Source of the DNA: Sphingobium subterraneum
GTDB taxonomy: Bacteria; Pseudomonadota; Alphaproteobacteria; Sphingomonadales; Sphingomonadaceae
NCBI RefSeq assembly: GCF_014199435.1
Contig: NZ_JACIJP010000001.1
Span: 1,116,001-1,180,000 of the forward strand
Length of the DNA stretch: 64,000 nucleotides
Reading direction: 5' to 3'
The notes below the pieces were generated by a model. The model worked only from the letters and a program-made list of their open reading frames with translations. It had not been told where the DNA came from and searched no databases. Below, one piece after another: positions 54,885 to 62,629 of this stretch (the first letter of the stretch is position 1; the number at the start of each line of letters is the position of its first letter). Made by a program: the position numbers and the translations under genes.

Positions 54885-56090
54885 TCAGATCACATTGGCT
54901 TCCCGAAGCCGGGCAATCTCATCTTCGGGAATGCCCATTTCTGCCAGTACCTCGTCGGTATGCTCGCCCAGCTTGGGGCCTGCGGACCGGAGCACGCCCG
55001 GCGTCTCGCTCAGGCGCGGTAACACGCCCATCATTGTCACCGGTCCGACATCCTCCACATCCACCACGACGAGGTTGCCGCGCTCCTGAATATGCTCGTC
55101 CGCAAAAATATCCGCGACATTATTGATTGGCCCAACCGGCACCTCGAACGCGCGGAGATGCTCAAGCAGCGGGTCGCGATCCATCGAGCCGAAATAGTCG
55201 GCGACGATCCCGTTGACTTCCTCACGATGCGCAAGCCGATCCGGCATCGTCGCGTAACGCGCGTCGGTCGCCAGGTCCGGTCGTCCCATCGCATCACACA
55301 AACGCTGCCACATCGCGTCGTTGGTGCACGCCAATGCCGTCCACTGGCCATCCTTGGTTGCATAGTGGCTGTGAGGCACGTGGTTGACGGTATCAGGCCC
55401 CATCCGTTCCCGCACGAAACCATCGGCGGCATAGACCGGAATCATATCGTCGAGCATCCGCAAAATGCCCTCGTACAGCGCGATATCCACGATATTGCCG
55501 ACCCCGAAGCGGTCACGCGCGATATATGACATCAACGCTCCGATCGCCGCGTACATGCCGGTGATGTAGTCGGCAAGGCTGGTCGATCCCGGCATGACGG
55601 GCCGACTGCCCGCCTCCCCGGCAAGATAGGTCAGGCCGCCATAGCCATGGGCCACGCGCGCGAAACCGGGTCGGCCCTTATAGGGGCCGGTCTGGCCATA
55701 GGCGCTGACCCGTACCAGGATGAGATCGGATTTTATCTCTTTCAGCACATCCGGCCCCAGACCCCAGCGTTCGAGCGTGCCGGGCAAGAAATTCTCGATC
55801 ACGATGTCGGCCTCGGCCACCATGCGCTTGAAAAGCGCGGCCCCCTCTGGTTTGCGCAGATCGAGCGTGACGCCCCGCTTGTTGCGGGATTCGCTGAGCC
55901 AGGCATAGCCGGCATCGCTGCGGGCATTGAGCCCACCCATGCTGCGCATCGAACACCCGCGACCGGGCAGCTCGATCTTGAGAACATCGGCGCCAAATTC
56001 GCTCAAAATCGTTCCGCAGAACGGTCCGGCGAGCATGGTGGCGATGTCGAGAACGCGGACGCCCTCCAGCGGCTTGTGGAGAGATGTCAT
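54885..56090 (-). CDS. Class III (CaiB/BaiF) CoA-transferase
   Basis: 401 residues with the class III signatures LEGVRVLDIATMLAGPFCG at the N-terminus, RNKRGVTLDLRKPEGAALF near 70-88, and the likely catalytic Asp in STSLADYITGMYAA. It lacks the Mct-specific blocks of the 13407 gene. It overlaps the upstream CitE-like lyase gene by four bases (ATGA), so the pair act together: it could activate a C5 acid such as citramalate or itaconate by CoA transfer from succinyl-CoA, and the lyase then cleaves it. The acceptor is not fixed by sequence. Confidence 0.88.
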   Translation of the reverse strand: MTSLHKPLEGVRVLDIATMLAGPFCGTILSEFGADVLKIELPGRGCSMRSMGGLNARSDAGYAWLSESRNKRGVTLDLRKPEGAALFKRMVAEADIVIENFLPGTLERWGLGPDVLKEIKSDLILVRVSAYGQTGPYKGRPGFARVAHGYGGLTYLAGEAGSRPVMPGSTSLADYITGMYAAIGALMSYIARDRFGVGNIVDIALYEGILRMLDDMIPVYAADGFVRERMGPDTVNHVPHSHYATKDGQWTALACTNDAMWQRLCDAMGRPDLATDARYATMPDRLAHREEVNGIVADYFGSMDRDPLLEHLRAFEVPVGPINNVADIFADEHIQERGNLVVVDVEDVGPVTMMGVLPRLSETPGVLRSAGPKLGEHTDEVLAEMGIPEDEIARLREANVI

Positions 56091-56953
56091 CGGGATGCCT
56101 CATGAGCGTCAAGCACGCGGCGCGCCTGCACGATGTTGACCTGGTCGATAAGACGACCGTCGAGTTGAAAGGCCCCGCTTCCCGAAGCCTCGGCCTCCGC
56201 GGCTGCGGCAATGACACGCCGGGCATAATCGACGGCTTCGGCAGACGGCATGAACGTGCGGTTGGCGGCCTCGACATGGCTTGGATGGATCAGCATCTTG
56301 CCGCCAAACCCAAGATCACGAACCCGCTCCAGACACCGGTCATAGCCCGCCTGATCATGAATCGCAGGCCAGGGCGTATCGATCGGTGGCGCAAGACCCG
56401 CCGCACGCGACACCGCCACCAGGGCCGAGCGCAAGGGAAACAGTTCGGCCTCGTCCGTCGTCCAGCGCGCGCCGAGATCCAGCGTCAAATCCCCCGCGCC
56501 GAAGGTCAAACGGCGGATACGGGACAGCCCCGATCGGGCGATCGCGGCCAGATCGACGAGCCCCAGCGCCGATTCCACCAGCGGCATCAATTCGACCGTC
56601 CCGGTAGCAAGACCCCGCTCCGTTTCGAATTGCCCGATCGCCCAATCGATCGCATGCAACATTCCCAGGGTTTCCGCTTTGGGAAGCACGATACCACTCA
56701 GGCCGGGGACAATGACCGCCGCGAGGTCCGCCAACGCCAGCGGCGTAGTCGCCGCATTGATACGCACAAATGCGTGAGCGCCCGAATGGTTCGCGATCGC
56801 TTCAGCGACAAGGGCGCGCGACGCCACTTTCTCCGCGACCGGGCATGCGTCTTCCAGGTCGATGATGACGGCATCCGCGCCGCTAGCGAACGCTTTGACA
56901 ACACGATCTGGGCGATTTGCCGGGACGAAAAGCCAGGATCTATAACGCGCCAA
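56087..56953 (-). CDS. CitE-like CoA-ester lyase, candidate (S)-citramalyl-CoA lyase
   Basis: 288 residues from a TTG with GGGGA six bases upstream. It has the CitE/malyl-CoA-lyase pattern: YRSWLFVPANRPDRVVKA (4-21, cited in part), VIIDLEDACPV with metal-binding Glu/Asp, FVRINA, GIVLPKAE, VELMPLVESALGL, FGAGDLTLDLG and MLIHPSHVEAAN. Size matches stand-alone citramalyl-CoA lyases, which split citramalyl-CoA to acetyl-CoA and pyruvate. This would be the missing last step after meh. A malyl-CoA-type substrate is the alternative. Confidence 0.85.
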   Translation of the reverse strand: MARYRSWLFVPANRPDRVVKAFASGADAVIIDLEDACPVAEKVASRALVAEAIANHSGAHAFVRINAATTPLALADLAAVIVPGLSGIVLPKAETLGMLHAIDWAIGQFETERGLATGTVELMPLVESALGLVDLAAIARSGLSRIRRLTFGAGDLTLDLGARWTTDEAELFPLRSALVAVSRAAGLAPPIDTPWPAIHDQAGYDRCLERVRDLGFGGKMLIHPSHVEAANRTFMPSAEAVDYARRVIAAAAEAEASGSGAFQLDGRLIDQVNIVQARRVLDAHEASR

Positions 56954-57078
56954 GACATATCCCCGTTAAAGCAAAAGGTCGTGACAGGAGCGCATGCATG
57001 GTCACGTCACGCAAGATCCCATCCGACCAGGTCGGAAATCCGCCGCACGCTATGGCCATATCCAAAGCCCGTTCGTCC

Positions 57079-58455
57079 TTAACCCGGACGCCGGGCGTCA
57101 CTGGGCGAAGGCCGGTCGCCAACCTCCGGCTTCGGCAGTCCGAGCGAATCCCGCAGCGTCGTCCCCTTATAGTCACGCTGGTGAAGCCCGCGGCGCTGCA
57201 GCTCTGGCACGACCAGACGAACGAAATCCTCGTACGATCCTGGCAACACGCTGCCGAGGATCACGAAGCCATCGCATGCTTCGGCGTGCCATGCCTCCAT
57301 CTGATCGGCGACTTCGGTGGGCGAACCGGAAATCACCATCTGGTCGTTCAATGTACCGCGCTTCGAGATTTCGACGAAATCTCGCACCGATGGATTTTTC
57401 TTGCCGCTGCGTTCGATGACGTTGTCGCGAAAACTCTGCCACGAAACATTGGCCAACTCTTCATCGGTGAAAGGCTGATCATAGGGTCTGTCGGAGAAAT
57501 CGACATTCATCACTTCGCAAAGCAAGGTGAGCCCGTCGATCGGCTTCGCAAGGCTTTCCAGCATCGCGCGTTTTTCCGCAGCAGCTTCGCTCGTCTCGCC
57601 GACAATGACGTGGAGCGCCGGCGCAATCTTGACGCTATCCGGATCCCGACCGGCGGCGCTCACGGCGGCTCTCAGGGCGGTATATTGCTTCTTGCCCGCT
57701 TCGAGACTGCTGTAGCTGGTGAAGACGAGCTCCGCCCAGCGCCCGGCAAAGCGCTGACCTCGCCCGCTGGACCCCGCCTGAAGCAAGACGGGATGACCTT
57801 GGGCAGAGCGTGGAACCGGCAGCGGCCCCTTCGTCTTGAAGTACTGGCCCGCATAATCGAGACGATGAACCTTGTTCGGGTCGGCGAAGCGACCGCTGGC
57901 CTTGTCGCACGAGATGGCGTCGCTTTCCCAGCTGTCCCACAGCCCGAGCACGGCTTCCATGAATTCATCGGCACGGTCGTAGCGCAGATCGTGATCCAGA
58001 TGACTGTCGCGACCGAAATTGACCGCTTCCGAATCATTCATCGACGTCACGATATTCCAGGCCACCCGCCCCTTGGTCATCAGATCGAGCGTTCCGAAAT
58101 GGCGCGCGACATGAAACGGCTCGTAATAGGTGGTCGAATAGGTCGCTCCCAGTCCGAGATGGGTCGTCGCGGCGGCCATCGTCATCATCACGACGGTCGG
58201 ATCGAGCTTGACCGCACGCACGCCGTTTTCAACGGTCGCCCGATGGTCGTTGCCATAAATGTCCGGCATCGCGAGACGATCGTCAAAGAACGCCATTTGA
58301 AAGCGGCCATCTTCAAGCGTTCGGGCAATCCTCTGATAATATTCGGGAGTAAGAAAGTCAGACATCGACGCCGGATGGCGCCAAGAACCAACATAACTTC
58401 CGCAATTCTGGGCATTGAGAAAGGCAATCAGTGTCATCTGGCGCGTTTTCGTCAT
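57079..58455 (-). CDS. LLM-class flavin monooxygenase (NtaA/SnaA/DszA family)
   Basis: The ATG at 58455 gives 458 residues, in line with the about 440-450 usual for this group; the open frame extends 30 codons further but has no ribosome site. Family blocks are TLIAFLNAQNCGSYVGSWRH (near the start), FQMAFFDDRLAMP, HLGLGATYSTTYYEPFHVAR (cited in part) and RVAWNIVTSMND. These enzymes use FMNH2 from a separate reductase to attack C-N, C-S or keto-bearing carbons. No flavin reductase gene is adjacent. A Baeyer-Villiger or N-dealkylation role is possible. Confidence 0.88.
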   Translation of the reverse strand: MTKTRQMTLIAFLNAQNCGSYVGSWRHPASMSDFLTPEYYQRIARTLEDGRFQMAFFDDRLAMPDIYGNDHRATVENGVRAVKLDPTVVMMTMAAATTHLGLGATYSTTYYEPFHVARHFGTLDLMTKGRVAWNIVTSMNDSEAVNFGRDSHLDHDLRYDRADEFMEAVLGLWDSWESDAISCDKASGRFADPNKVHRLDYAGQYFKTKGPLPVPRSAQGHPVLLQAGSSGRGQRFAGRWAELVFTSYSSLEAGKKQYTALRAAVSAAGRDPDSVKIAPALHVIVGETSEAAAEKRAMLESLAKPIDGLTLLCEVMNVDFSDRPYDQPFTDEELANVSWQSFRDNVIERSGKKNPSVRDFVEISKRGTLNDQMVISGSPTEVADQMEAWHAEACDGFVILGSVLPGSYEDFVRLVVPELQRRGLHQRDYKGTTLRDSLGLPKPEVGDRPSPSDARRPG

Positions 58456-58900
58456 GGCATCCGTGTCTTTATGTTGAGTTTCCACAAGAGAGGGCGATCC
58501 ATGGGCAATAATCCGGCGCCGGACAAATCCGACGACGCTATTCAATTATAGCTTTCTGAAATGGACGTCCGTTGCGAGGTGAGCGTGCAACGGAAATCCC
58601 TTCCCGGTGTCGCCGGTCGTACCCGCCGTCCGCCAAAGTAGGTTTGAGACTTATAATGGAGCGCGAGCGGCACTGGGCGTTCCCCGATCGCAAACATCAC
58701 TGGCGCAATGCCCAAGGAGTGAGTGAAAAGCCGCACTCTATAACGGCATCCTATACACGGTTATTATGAGTGGATCGTGAGATTCCAGCTATGACGCTGG
58801 CTCCGGACGCTGGGCGACGACATCACGAGATGGTTTCGCTTCAACGGCTTACTCGATCATCGAGCATCCGTCCGGACAGATTTCAATCGGGAGCGGACAG
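58456..58900. other. 445-bp divergent intergenic region
   Basis: This gap separates the LLM monooxygenase (minus) and the acyl-CoA ligase (plus). A good -10 (TATAAT, 58652-58657) is preceded by TTTGAGAC without a strong -35. A second AT-rich stretch (CTATACACGGTTATTATG, about 58755-58775) may serve the plus strand. I see no gene or large repeat here. Confidence 0.4.
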
Positions 58901-60535
58901 GTGGATGTGATGATGGACCCCGACAGTGCGCACCAGACGGTGGGCGGAAACCGGCAAGGGACGGTGCTGGACGATTTCCTGCGCCTCGCAAGCGCGCATC
59001 CGGACAAGGTCGCTGTGGTCAGCTATCTGGTAAGCCGACCCGACCCGGTATCGCTGACCTATGGCGATATGGCCGTGCTGGTGGACAAGCTTGCGCTCAA
59101 GCTGATCTCGCTCGGCGTAAAGCCCAGAGACTTCGTATCCTATCAGTTCCCGAACCGGTGGGAGTTCGTCATCGCGCATCTGGCGACGATCCGGATCGGC
59201 GCGATCTCAAACCCGCTGATGCCCATCTTCGGCAAGCGCGAATTGCGGTTCATGCTCGAACGGACGGCGAGCAAAGTCTGCATCGCCCTGAAGCGTACGC
59301 CCCGCACAGAGCCGGGCAAGGTCCTCGAGGAAATTCGCGACGACCTGCCGTCGCTCGAACATCTTATCCTTGTCGATGACGATGATCCGACCGGCTCCCT
59401 GGAAAGCCAGCTGGCCGATATCTCTGTTACCGACCTTGATCGTGAACGTCTCGACCGGCTCGCACCAAAGCCGGACGACGTCGAAGTTATCCTGTTCAGC
59501 TCTGGCACGACCGGAGAACCGAAGGGCGTGCTGCACAGCTTTAATTCGACGTATCGGGCAACCTCGAATGCCTTTGCGGCCATGGAAATGAGCGAGCGGG
59601 ACGTCGTGCTGATGCCCTCGCCTTTGGCGCACGCCACCGGCTTCGACTACGGCGTGGAGATGCCATTATATTGCGGCTGCAAAGCCGTTTATATGGAAGC
59701 TTGGGACCCGCAGCAGATGTTGCGGCTCATCGAAAAGGAAGGCATCACCTGGTCGAAGGGGAGCGCCGCTTTTGTAAAGGACGTGTGCGACGCTGCGGAA
59801 ACGACAACGGTCGACACCTCGACATTCCGGTGTTTCGTGAGCGGCGGCGCGCCGATCCCGCCCAAGCTTGTCGGCAGGGCCGCGAGGCTGCTTGGTGCGC
59901 AGTTGATCCCGTGCTGGGGAAGCACCGAGGTCGGCATCGCGACGATCGGCAAATTTACTGATAGCGAAGAAAAAAGATCCTCCAGCGACGGCTCCGCCGT
60001 GGATGGTGTGACGGTTCGGGTCGTCGATGACGAAGGTCGGCTCGTGCCGCCAAACACGCCCGGACATCTGCAATTGCGCGCCAGCGGCCAGCATGTCGGC
60101 TATTTCATGAACGACGCACTCTATGAGGCCTCTTTCGAGAACGGCTGGTTCAAAACCGGCGACCTGGGCCGATTGGACGAGGACGGATATGTCCGCATCG
60201 TGGGCCGGTCGAAGGATATCGTTATTCGCGGGGGGGAGAATGTCCCGATCATAGAGATCGAAAACCTTCTGCTGGATATTCCCGAGGTCGCGGACATCGT
60301 TATCGTCGGCGTGCCGGACGACCGCTTGGGAGAGCGCTGCCACGCGGTGGTCGTTCCGCGCACTCCGGGGCGGCAATTCAGCCTGACGGAGTTGACCGCT
60401 CACCTGGCGACCCTGGACGTGACGAAGCAATATTGGCCGGAATTCATTTCGACGTGGGACGCGCTGCCACGGACCGCAAGCGGCAAGATCCAGCGGTTCG
60501 TCGTCCGGGACAAGATCATCCAAGAGGGCAAATAA
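58901..60535 (+). CDS. Acyl-CoA ligase (AMP-forming), cyclohexanecarboxylate-CoA-ligase-like
   Basis: GTG at 58901 with GGGAG about seven bases upstream gives 544 residues. The adenylation motifs are complete: P-loop LFSSGTTGEPKGVLHS (about 201-216), WGSTEVGIAT, the YxTGD-type block WFKTGDLGRLDEDG, the hinge RSKDIVIRGGENV and the catalytic Lys in LPRTASGKIQRF. Length and overall pattern are like AliA of Rhodopseudomonas, which activates alicyclic acids. The next gene, 2 bp downstream, is BadI-like, and AliA and BadI belong to one pathway, which strengthens the reading. The ligase would bring the alicyclic acid into the CoA pathway. Confidence 0.9.
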   Translation: MDVMMDPDSAHQTVGGNRQGTVLDDFLRLASAHPDKVAVVSYLVSRPDPVSLTYGDMAVLVDKLALKLISLGVKPRDFVSYQFPNRWEFVIAHLATIRIGAISNPLMPIFGKRELRFMLERTASKVCIALKRTPRTEPGKVLEEIRDDLPSLEHLILVDDDDPTGSLESQLADISVTDLDRERLDRLAPKPDDVEVILFSSGTTGEPKGVLHSFNSTYRATSNAFAAMEMSERDVVLMPSPLAHATGFDYGVEMPLYCGCKAVYMEAWDPQQMLRLIEKEGITWSKGSAAFVKDVCDAAETTTVDTSTFRCFVSGGAPIPPKLVGRAARLLGAQLIPCWGSTEVGIATIGKFTDSEEKRSSSDGSAVDGVTVRVVDDEGRLVPPNTPGHLQLRASGQHVGYFMNDALYEASFENGWFKTGDLGRLDEDGYVRIVGRSKDIVIRGGENVPIIEIENLLLDIPEVADIVIVGVPDDRLGERCHAVVVPRTPGRQFSLTELTAHLATLDVTKQYWPEFISTWDALPRTASGKIQRFVVRDKIIQEGK

Positions 60536-60537
60536 CC

Positions 60538-61329
60538 ATGAATTTCGACGACATTCTGTACGAAGCATCCGAAGGCATTGCGACCATCACGATCAATAGG
60601 CCGCAGGTCCTCAACGCCTTTACGGGCAAGACGGTCGACGAGCTGACACGGGCCTTCATGCAGGCGTGGGCCGACCGGTCGGTGAGAGCGGTCATCCTGA
60701 CCGGCACGGGCGACAGGGCGTTTTGCACCGGCGGCGACCAGTCGACACGTTCGGCCGACGGCTATGATCATGTTGCCCGTTCCGAACGCGGCGTGGATAT
60801 CGACGATCTCTATTCGGTCATTCGCGATATCCCCAAACCAGTCATCGCGGCCGTGAACGGATATGCCATCGGCGGTGGCCATGTGCTCCATGTGATCTGC
60901 GACATGACCATCGCGTCGGAAAAGGCGAAATTCGGTCAGGTTGGCCCGCGCGTGGGCAGCGTGGATGCCGGGTTCGGCACCGGATACCTCGCGACGGTTG
61001 TGGGTGAAAAGAAAGCGCGCGAAATCTGGTTCCTGTGCCGCCAATATACCGCCGAGCAGGCGCGAGAGATGGGGCTGGTCAATGCGGTCGTGCCGCATGA
61101 AAAGCTGATGGACGAAGCCCGGGCGTGGGCTGCCGAGATCGTGTTGCTGAGCCCGACCGCCATCAAATTGGCGAAGCAGTCGTTTAATGTATCGTCCGAG
61201 CAGTTCCGCGCCACGGGCGCGTTTGCCTCGTCAGCGGTGTCGCTTTATTACGCGACGGAAGAATCGCAGGAGGGCCGCAACGCGTTCATGGAGAAGCGCA
61301 AGCCCGATTACAGCAAATTCACGACGTAA
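60538..61329 (+). CDS. badI: 2-ketocyclohexanecarboxyl-CoA hydrolase (BadI)-like ring-cleaving crotonase
   Basis: 263 residues. The sequence tracks BadI of Rhodopseudomonas: MNFDDILYEA at the start, DRAFCTGGDQST (59-70), IRDIPKPVIAAVNGYAIGGG (95-114), FGQVGPRVGSVDAGFGTGY (132-150) and GEKKAREIWFLCRQY. These blocks, notably GGDQS and SVDxGxGT, separate BadI and MenB from true hydratases. BadI hydrolyses a 2-oxo-cycloalkane-carboxyl-CoA to a linear dicarboxylyl-CoA. A MenB (naphthoate synthase) role is unlikely since no other men gene is near. It is cotranscribed with the acyl-CoA ligase. Confidence 0.85.
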   Translation: MNFDDILYEASEGIATITINRPQVLNAFTGKTVDELTRAFMQAWADRSVRAVILTGTGDRAFCTGGDQSTRSADGYDHVARSERGVDIDDLYSVIRDIPKPVIAAVNGYAIGGGHVLHVICDMTIASEKAKFGQVGPRVGSVDAGFGTGYLATVVGEKKAREIWFLCRQYTAEQAREMGLVNAVVPHEKLMDEARAWAAEIVLLSPTAIKLAKQSFNVSSEQFRATGAFASSAVSLYYATEESQEGRNAFMEKRKPDYSKFTT

Positions 61330-61338
61330 GAAGGACTG

Positions 61339-62505
61339 TCACCGATCGAGCACCGCGGCGTCAACATCGGCCGCCGCGGGGACTCCTGTCAGCCCCAAGC
61401 CCACCTTCATCTCACCCTTGAACGTGCGCAGCAGCCCTATCAATCCCGCCTCGCCCTTCGCAGCGAGCGACCATATCCATGGCCGCCCGATCAGGGTCGC
61501 CTTCGCCCCACACGCAAGGGCCTTGACGACGTCGAGGCCGCTTCGGACCCCGCCGTCCATCATCACGGGCGCGCGATCGCCCACCCTATCGACGACGCGC
61601 GGAAGGATGGTGATGGCGGATGAAACGCCATCGAGCTGGCGTCCACCATGGTTGGAAACGATTACCGCGTCAGCGCCCGCATCCACGGCGGAAGCCGCAT
61701 CGTCCGGGTCCAATATCCCCTTGATAACAAGATTACCCGGCCAGACGGACCGCAACCACGCAATGTCCTTCCAGGTGACGCCGGGATCGAACTGCTTGCC
61801 GATCCAGCCGACGAAATCATCGATCGATGACGAGGACGCTCGGGGCAGAAAGGGCGCGATGTTGCCAAATATATGCGGCCTGCCGCGCAGGCCAACGTCA
61901 TACGCCCAACGCGGGTGCATTGCGCACTCAAGATATCGGCCCCGCAGCATGGGCCACAGCCCACCCCCACCGGCCATGGCGTTCCGCACATCGCGATAGC
62001 GCGCGCCGACAACCGCAAGATCGACGGTGAAAACCAGGGTCTTGCATCCCACGGCTTTGGCCCGGTCGAGCAGTTCGAGAACCGCGCCGCGATCGCGCAT
62101 CATGTAGAGCTGAAACCAGAAAGGCCGTTTCGCAACTTTGGCGACTTCTTCCAGTGAGCATATCGAGGCGCTGGACAGACAAAATGGGATACCGAACGCA
62201 TCCGCACTTCGGACAGCCTGCAATTCGGCGCGGCGCGCCATCATGCCTGCCATTCCGACGGGTGCGAGTGCGGTCGGGAACGCCCATCGTTCACCCAGAA
62301 TCTCGATCTTCGTGTCGATGGCGGAGACATCACGCATGACCTTCTGTCTCAGGCGGATCGACTGCAGATCGCCGACATTGGCACGCAGCGTCGTTTCGTC
62401 ATACGCGCCGCCGTCGATGTAATCGAACAAGAACCTTGGCAGACGCTTTTCCGCCAGCGTGCGATAGTCGGATGTCGAAGCAGGAAGCAACGAAAGCGTG
62501 GGCAT
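61339..62505 (-). CDS. FMN-dependent alpha-hydroxy-acid dehydrogenase (mandelate/lactate type)
   Basis: 388 residues with a full FMN-barrel: TALAPVGMAGM (78-88), the substrate-binding FQLYMMRD (131-138), FTVDLAVVGARYRD (159-172), Lys262 in VIKGILDP, and the catalytic pair His286 and Arg289 in SNHGGRQLDG. It oxidises an (S)-2-hydroxy acid to the 2-oxo acid. The stretch between about 175 and 220 differs from soluble glycolate oxidases and may be a membrane-associating loop as in mandelate dehydrogenase. The next gene on this strand (upstream) is a ThDP decarboxylase-like enzyme, as in the mandelate pathway. Confidence 0.9.
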   Translation of the reverse strand: MPTLSLLPASTSDYRTLAEKRLPRFLFDYIDGGAYDETTLRANVGDLQSIRLRQKVMRDVSAIDTKIEILGERWAFPTALAPVGMAGMMARRAELQAVRSADAFGIPFCLSSASICSLEEVAKVAKRPFWFQLYMMRDRGAVLELLDRAKAVGCKTLVFTVDLAVVGARYRDVRNAMAGGGGLWPMLRGRYLECAMHPRWAYDVGLRGRPHIFGNIAPFLPRASSSSIDDFVGWIGKQFDPGVTWKDIAWLRSVWPGNLVIKGILDPDDAASAVDAGADAVIVSNHGGRQLDGVSSAITILPRVVDRVGDRAPVMMDGGVRSGLDVVKALACGAKATLIGRPWIWSLAAKGEAGLIGLLRTFKGEMKVGLGLTGVPAAADVDAAVLDR

Positions 62506-62629
62506 TTTCGATCCTCTTGGATTCTTCTCGGTAGAGGGCGGGCCGCCGAAACTGCCGAGCTAATTACACCATGTCGATCTTTTTGTCGCGGCCCGCACCC
62601 CGCTCGTCGTCTCGCCCTACACCGTCATC

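Noticed and set aside
56917..58551. Open frame of 544 codons on the plus strand
   Set aside because: Antisense to the LLM monooxygenase gene, no motifs.
60538..61329. MenB (naphthoate synthase) as the identity of the crotonase
   Set aside because: MenB shares the SVDxG-type block, but no menaquinone gene is near and the partner is an alicyclic-acid-type ligase; the BadI-like blocks fit better.
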